Source of the DNA: Prado023 sp963714995
GTDB lineage: Bacteria; Actinomycetota; Actinomycetes; S36-B12; CAIYMF01
Reading direction: 5' to 3'
DNA: 64,000 nucleotides
NCBI GenBank assembly: GCA_963714995.1
Contig: CAVQQP010000012.1
Span: forward strand, 62,001-126,000
Below are positions 60,315-64,000 of the stretch, piece after piece. Both the position numbers and the translations under genes were made by a program. The notes beneath the pieces were generated by a model. That model was not told the origin of the DNA, searched no databases, and saw nothing but the letters and a program-made list of their open reading frames with translations. The stretch's first letter is position 1. Each line of letters begins with the position of its first letter.

Positions 60315-62348
60315 ATGGCTGGTGTGGTGGGGAAGTTCTTCGAGGCTCGTGCGGGCCTGGGCGTGGCGGAGCGGGCGGGGATCCTGGCGGGGACGACGGT
60401 GGTGGGCCGGACGTTCAGTCGTGGGTTGATGCCGCGGACGACCTCGGATCAGGCGATCATCACCGGGGTGTCCTCGGCGTTGAACTACGGGTTGACGGCG
60501 ACCTCGCAGTCGGTCATCGAGTCGGTGGCGCTGCGGGTTGCCGGGACGGGCCCGGATTCCGCGGAGCGGCGGATGACCCAGCGCGGGGTGGTCCTGGCCG
60601 GCGATGTGGCGGCGATGGGCATCGGTGTGGCGGCGCAGCGGTTCCTGGCCCATCGCAAGGACGAGCCGATCGCCCGGGCGTGGGGGCGCACGTTCAGCTG
60701 GCGTCTGGCCGTGGGTGGGATGGCTGGGGCGATCATCGTGACCGGCGACATGCTGTTCGAGGGTGTCGGCGGTGACCAGCGCTCGTGGACGCGGAACGCG
60801 CCGATCGCGCTGCCGTTGGGTGCGGGGCTGGCGGCGTGGCAGTACCACCGCCTGCGTTCGAGGATGCTCGCCGAGGGCGTGACCCACGACGCCGAGGGTG
60901 CGGCGCTCGACGACTCGCAGGGTGTCGCGGTGGGCAAGGCCGTCGGCATCGGGGCGGGTGTCTCGGTGGCCCTGTTCGTGGCTGCGAAGGGCGAGAAGAT
61001 GTTCGCCGGCGGGGTCGGTTCGGTCCTGACCTCGATGAACCCGCGCCTGGAGCTGATCGGTCGCCCCGTCGGGCACGCGACGGCCGTCGGGCTGCTGGGG
61101 TTCGCCGGGTTCAAGGGCCTGCAGCACGTGTTCGCCTCGGCGGAGACCAGCGGGGACGCGGTCGAGGCGGCCTACGCCAATGCGCCGACGTCGGAGTTCG
61201 TCTCCGCCGGTCCGCGCAGTGCGGTGCCGTTGGACACGATCGGCCGGGAGGGCCGCCGGTTCGTGAACATGGCGCTGACCGTGGAGGAGATCGAGGCGGT
61301 GATGGGCGGGCCGGCCAAGCCGCCGATCCGGGTGTTCGTCGGCCTGGAGACCAAGGCGACGACCAGTGAGCGCGCGGACATGGCGATGCGGGAGCTGGAG
61401 ACCCTGGGGGCGTTCGAGCGCAAGCACATCGTGTTCATGTCCCCGACCGGCACCGGGTACCTGAACTACGTGACCGCGGAGTCGTTGGAGTTCCTGACCC
61501 GCGGTGATGTGGCGTTGGTGGCGATGCAGTACTCGTTGCGCCCGTCACCGTTGTCGTTGTTCCGGGTGGGGATCGGCATCGACCAGAACAATGCGTTCCT
61601 GCACGCCCTGAAGTGGCGGCTGGCGGCGATCCCGGAGGACAAGCGCCCGAGGCTGCACATCTTCGGGGAGTCCCTGGGGGCGCAGACCTCGGAGGATGTG
61701 TTCGCCGAGGAGGGCACGGAGGGCCTGCACCGGGTCGGCATCGACCGGGGCCTGTTCCTGGGCACCCCGGCGGGCACGAAGTTCCGGCAGAAGTGGCTGT
61801 CGGACCCGGCGGCGATGGACCCCGATGGGGAGATCGTCGAGGTCGACAACTACCAGGAGTTCCTGGCCCTGCCCGAGGACGTGCGTGCCCGCGCGCGGTA
61901 CTTCTTCCTGACCCACCACAACGACTCCATGCCCAAGTTCTGGTTCCCGCTGGCCGTGCAGGCCCCGGACTGGATGGGCCCGGCGGAGACCCGGGAGCCC
62001 GGGGTGCCCAAGGAGACCGCGTGGCGTCCGTACATCACGTTCCTGATCACGTTCATCGACGTGAAGAACGCCATGAACGTCATCCCCGGGCAGTTCGTCG
62101 CCAACGGGCATGACTACCGGGCCAGCCTGGCCAGGTTCACCTCCCTGGCCTACGACCTGCCCGCCGACGACGACACCATCACCGAGCTCAACAAGGTGCT
62201 GGCCGCCCGCGAGCTGAAGTGGGCCGAGATGCGGGTCATCGACCAGCAGTACGCCGACGCCCAGGCCGCTGTCGAGGCACAGCTGGCCAAGTGGGGGGCG
62301 ACCGACGCCACCGCCCCGGTCGCGGTGCCCACCATCGCAGCGGAGTAG
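60315..62348 (+). CDS. alpha/beta-hydrolase of the Abhydrolase_9 type (membrane N-terminal domain)
   Basis: 677 residues. Residues 1-300 hold several hydrophobic segments (for example AGILAGTTVVGRTF, LAVGGMAGAIIVTGDMLF, GHATAVGLLGFAGFKGL) matching the Abhydrolase_9 N-terminal domain. The catalytic half has PIRVFVGLETKATTSERADM, VFMSPTGTGYLNYVTAESLE, GDVALVAMQYSLRPSPLSLF and the nucleophile elbow LHIFGESLGAQTSEDVF (about residue 445). Substrate unknown; likely a membrane lipid or ester. Ribosome site GAAGGAAG before the ATG at 60315. Codon use is more T-rich (GGTG, GTTG) than neighbours. Confidence 0.82.
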   Translation: MAGVVGKFFEARAGLGVAERAGILAGTTVVGRTFSRGLMPRTTSDQAIITGVSSALNYGLTATSQSVIESVALRVAGTGPDSAERRMTQRGVVLAGDVAAMGIGVAAQRFLAHRKDEPIARAWGRTFSWRLAVGGMAGAIIVTGDMLFEGVGGDQRSWTRNAPIALPLGAGLAAWQYHRLRSRMLAEGVTHDAEGAALDDSQGVAVGKAVGIGAGVSVALFVAAKGEKMFAGGVGSVLTSMNPRLELIGRPVGHATAVGLLGFAGFKGLQHVFASAETSGDAVEAAYANAPTSEFVSAGPRSAVPLDTIGREGRRFVNMALTVEEIEAVMGGPAKPPIRVFVGLETKATTSERADMAMRELETLGAFERKHIVFMSPTGTGYLNYVTAESLEFLTRGDVALVAMQYSLRPSPLSLFRVGIGIDQNNAFLHALKWRLAAIPEDKRPRLHIFGESLGAQTSEDVFAEEGTEGLHRVGIDRGLFLGTPAGTKFRQKWLSDPAAMDPDGEIVEVDNYQEFLALPEDVRARARYFFLTHHNDSMPKFWFPLAVQAPDWMGPAETREPGVPKETAWRPYITFLITFIDVKNAMNVIPGQFVANGHDYRASLARFTSLAYDLPADDDTITELNKVLAARELKWAEMRVIDQQYADAQAAVEAQLAKWGATDATAPVAVPTIAAE

Positions 62349-62367
62349 GGGTCCGGTCCCGACCGCC

Positions 62368-62373
62368 TAGATT
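62368..62373 (+). promoter_or_regulatory. -10 element, leaderless start
   Basis: TAGATT, 6 nt before the ATG of the TetR-ACT-GNAT gene at 62380. Confidence 0.4.
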
Positions 62374-62379
62374 GGTCCC

Positions 62380-64000
62380 ATGGCCACCGATGAGGCGAGA
62401 CGGGCCCGGATCGTCGAGGCGGCATCCGAGCTGTTCACCGCGCAGGGGTTCGGAGCCACCACCGTGGACATGGTGGCCAAGCGTGCGGGCGTCAATCCCC
62501 GCGCTGTCGGGCGGCTGGTCGGTGACCGCCACGACCTGCTCGTCGCGGTGCTCGCCGAGCGCCACGAATCCGTCGTCGCGGACCTCGTCGGGCAGGCGGC
62601 CGGGGCCCCCGATCGGACCCCTCCGCTGTCCGCACTGATCGAGGCGGCCCATCGCCTGCAGGAGGCCCCGGAGTCGAGTTGGGACTCCCTCGAGCTCGAG
62701 GTCCTTGCCCGCGCCCGCGACGACGAGGCGATGCGCGCGATCGGGACTGAGCGCATCGCCCAGCGCAGCGCGAACGTGAAGGCCATCTCGGAGAGCTCGC
62801 GAGCGTCAGGTGGACTGGACCCGGAGCTCTCGGACAACGCCGTGGTGCACCTGTCGATGGCCCTGTCCCTCGGGCTGGCCATGCTCGACCCGGTGGCCAC
62901 GCACCGTCCGACACCGCTGGAGTGGGACGCCATGATCGCCCGGATCGGCGCCGCGGTGGCGCCCTCCGAGCTGCTGCTGCAGCCTGCGTACGAGGTCAGC
63001 GAGCGCTGGCGGGTGCGGGTGGACATCCCCGACAGGCCCGGCGGGATGGCCCGGATCATCCGGGCGCTGGCGGCGTTGCACGTCTACACGGTGTCGCTGG
63101 GCGTCGTCGGCCACGGCCCCGGCACCCGGACCATCGACCTTGCCCTGATCGCCCCGCCGCACGTCTCCGCCGAGGTCATCCTGGCTGCCGCCGAGTCCGC
63201 GGGGGAGCACGCCCACATCACGGTCGGGTCACCGGACGCGGGCCGCGACCTGCCGGCCCGGATGCTGGACGCCGCCACGTTCCTGGTCAAGAACCCCGAG
63301 GCGGCACCGGCTGTGGCCGCCGGGGTGGTCGAGGCGGACAACGTCGAGGTGATCGGCGCGACGGAGGGGGTCGACGATCGCGCGGACGTCCTGCGGCTGC
63401 AGTGGACCGCGGACCGGCACGTCCTGCTCCAGCGCAGCTGGGCGCCGTTCGCCGGGGCAGAGCAGGCACGGGCGTCCGCGCTGTTGCGCCTGTCCTCGGC
63501 CATCGCTCGGATCTCCGGCGAGGACGACGGGGCCGGGTGGATCGATCCCGTCCGGGACAGCACGGTGTGGATCCGGCTGGCCCGTCCCGAGGATGCCCAG
63601 GCCGTGGCGGCGATGCACGAGAGATGCTCGGAGCGCAGCAGGTACCAGCGCTACTTCTCGCTGACCGAGTGGCGCGACATCCAGCTGCGCCGCCTCGCCG
63701 GCGGGCACCGCGGGGCGACCCTGGTCGCGATGAGTCGGGATGGCCAGATCGTGGCCCTGGGCAACGTCTTCCCCGAGGCGCCGGACGATGCCCGAACCGC
63801 GGAGATCGCACTCATCGTCGAGGATGCCCATCAGGGGACCGGGGTCGGGACCGCACTCCTGCGCCGGATGCTGCAGGTCGCGCCCAGGATGGGGTTCACC
63901 CATGTCGTGGCGCACGTCCTGGCCGACAACGCCGGGATGAAGCACCTGCTCGAGACGACTGGCCTGCACTGGGCGACGACCGTGGAGGAGGGGGTGGCCA
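62380..64000 (+). CDS. TetR-ACT-GNAT fusion protein (3' end cut by the window)
   Basis: 540 codons without a stop. Residues 1-55 are a TetR helix-turn-helix (RRARIVEAASELFTAQGFGA then TTVDMVAKRAGVNPRAVGRL); residues 55-200 are a helical TetR-like ligand part. Residues 205-275 form an ACT domain (WRVRVDIPDRPGGMARIIRA then LAALHVYTVSLGVVG), probably followed by a second ACT-like unit. From about 388 a GNAT acetyltransferase starts (TVWIRLARPEDAQAVAAMHE) with the acetyl-CoA loop EDAHQGTGVGTALLRRM near 490. ACT-GNAT proteins in Actinobacteria are amino-acid-controlled lysine acetyltransferases; adding TetR suggests one protein that also binds DNA. Confidence 0.82.
   Translation, partial: MATDEARRARIVEAASELFTAQGFGATTVDMVAKRAGVNPRAVGRLVGDRHDLLVAVLAERHESVVADLVGQAAGAPDRTPPLSALIEAAHRLQEAPESSWDSLELEVLARARDDEAMRAIGTERIAQRSANVKAISESSRASGGLDPELSDNAVVHLSMALSLGLAMLDPVATHRPTPLEWDAMIARIGAAVAPSELLLQPAYEVSERWRVRVDIPDRPGGMARIIRALAALHVYTVSLGVVGHGPGTRTIDLALIAPPHVSAEVILAAAESAGEHAHITVGSPDAGRDLPARMLDAATFLVKNPEAAPAVAAGVVEADNVEVIGATEGVDDRADVLRLQWTADRHVLLQRSWAPFAGAEQARASALLRLSSAIARISGEDDGAGWIDPVRDSTVWIRLARPEDAQAVAAMHERCSERSRYQRYFSLTEWRDIQLRRLAGGHRGATLVAMSRDGQIVALGNVFPEAPDDARTAEIALIVEDAHQGTGVGTALLRRMLQVAPRMGFTHVVAHVLADNAGMKHLLETTGLHWATTVEEGVA

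Noticed and set aside
1..64000. CRISPR array, prophage or insertion sequence
   Set aside because: No regularly spaced direct repeats with unique spacers, no integrase, transposase or phage structural genes; the repeat arrays found are inverted or short tandem types.

Overview
The window is very GC-rich double-stranded bacterial DNA, densely coded on both strands. It looks chromosomal and actinobacterial. The evidence is strong GC3 bias, GTG starts, TANNNT hexamers 6-8 nt ahead of start codons (leaderless transcripts), a SigK/RskA-like sigma/anti-sigma pair beside a fasciclin protein, a WS/DGAT acyltransferase, an MmpL transporter, a DUF6325/SHOCT pair and the circularly permuted ATP-grasp/alpha-E/transglutaminase cluster. 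I cannot fix the genus. I see no rRNA, tRNA, CRISPR array, integrase, transposase or phage gene.

Layout. 0-2.9 kb, minus strand: a tightly overlapped operon of HTH-PocR-like regulator, SQR-like flavoprotein, DUF1641 protein and DsrC/TusE-like protein (cut by the window edge), probably for sulfur/redox chemistry. 3.1-6.5 kb: ATP-grasp, alpha-E, transglutaminase. 6.5-10.8 kb: acyltransferase, TPR protein, apt and an APH-fold kinase, with two nested four-copy repeat structures. 10.8-16.2 kb: secreted coiled-coil protein and MmpL exporter. 16.3-18.8 kb: queuosine salvage (YhhQ transporter and Tgt) around an RsbR-like protein. 18.9-21.3 kb: TM2 protein, pentapeptide protein, succinate-semialdehyde dehydrogenase. 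21.4-24.4 kb: broken FAS1 protein, MBL hydrolase, anti-sigma, sigma. 24.4-26.5 kb: pepN remnant, nitroreductase, methyltransferase. 26.6-31.3 kb: an apparent operon of HPr-kinase-like protein, tyrosine phosphatase, second divergent HPr-kinase-like protein, YihY protein and YgjV-type protein. 31.4-41.6 kb: AbiEi-like protein, MFS exporter, decayed class V aminotransferase, NERD helicase, acyltransferase, lipase, SDR, membrane metallopeptidase. 41.6-49.5 kb: a two-gene unit of a 1670-residue pyruvate:ferredoxin oxidoreductase and a fused ferredoxin:NAD(P) oxidoreductase. 49.8-58.2 kb: many genes with frame breaks (YihY, PH-domain, macro-domain, AlaX, SRPBCC, amylosucrase) plus WS/DGAT and a Ceo-type dehydrogenase. 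58.2-64 kb: DUF389, DUF6325, SHOCT, alpha/beta-hydrolase and a TetR-ACT-GNAT fusion cut by the window end.

Two themes cut across the window. First, at least twelve genes that read well otherwise are split by one frame break, and nearly all breaks are of the +1 (one extra base) type; this points to sequence error more than natural decay. Two regions look truly decayed: the pepN remnant and the class V aminotransferase at 34.5-36.1 kb. Second, the most unusual biology is the HprK-phosphatase-HprK cluster, since HPr kinase is not typical of Actinobacteria and the second copy has lost signature residues, and the TetR-ACT-GNAT fusion. The oversized PFOR coupled to an Nfn/Sud-like fusion is a further candidate for low-potential electron transfer.
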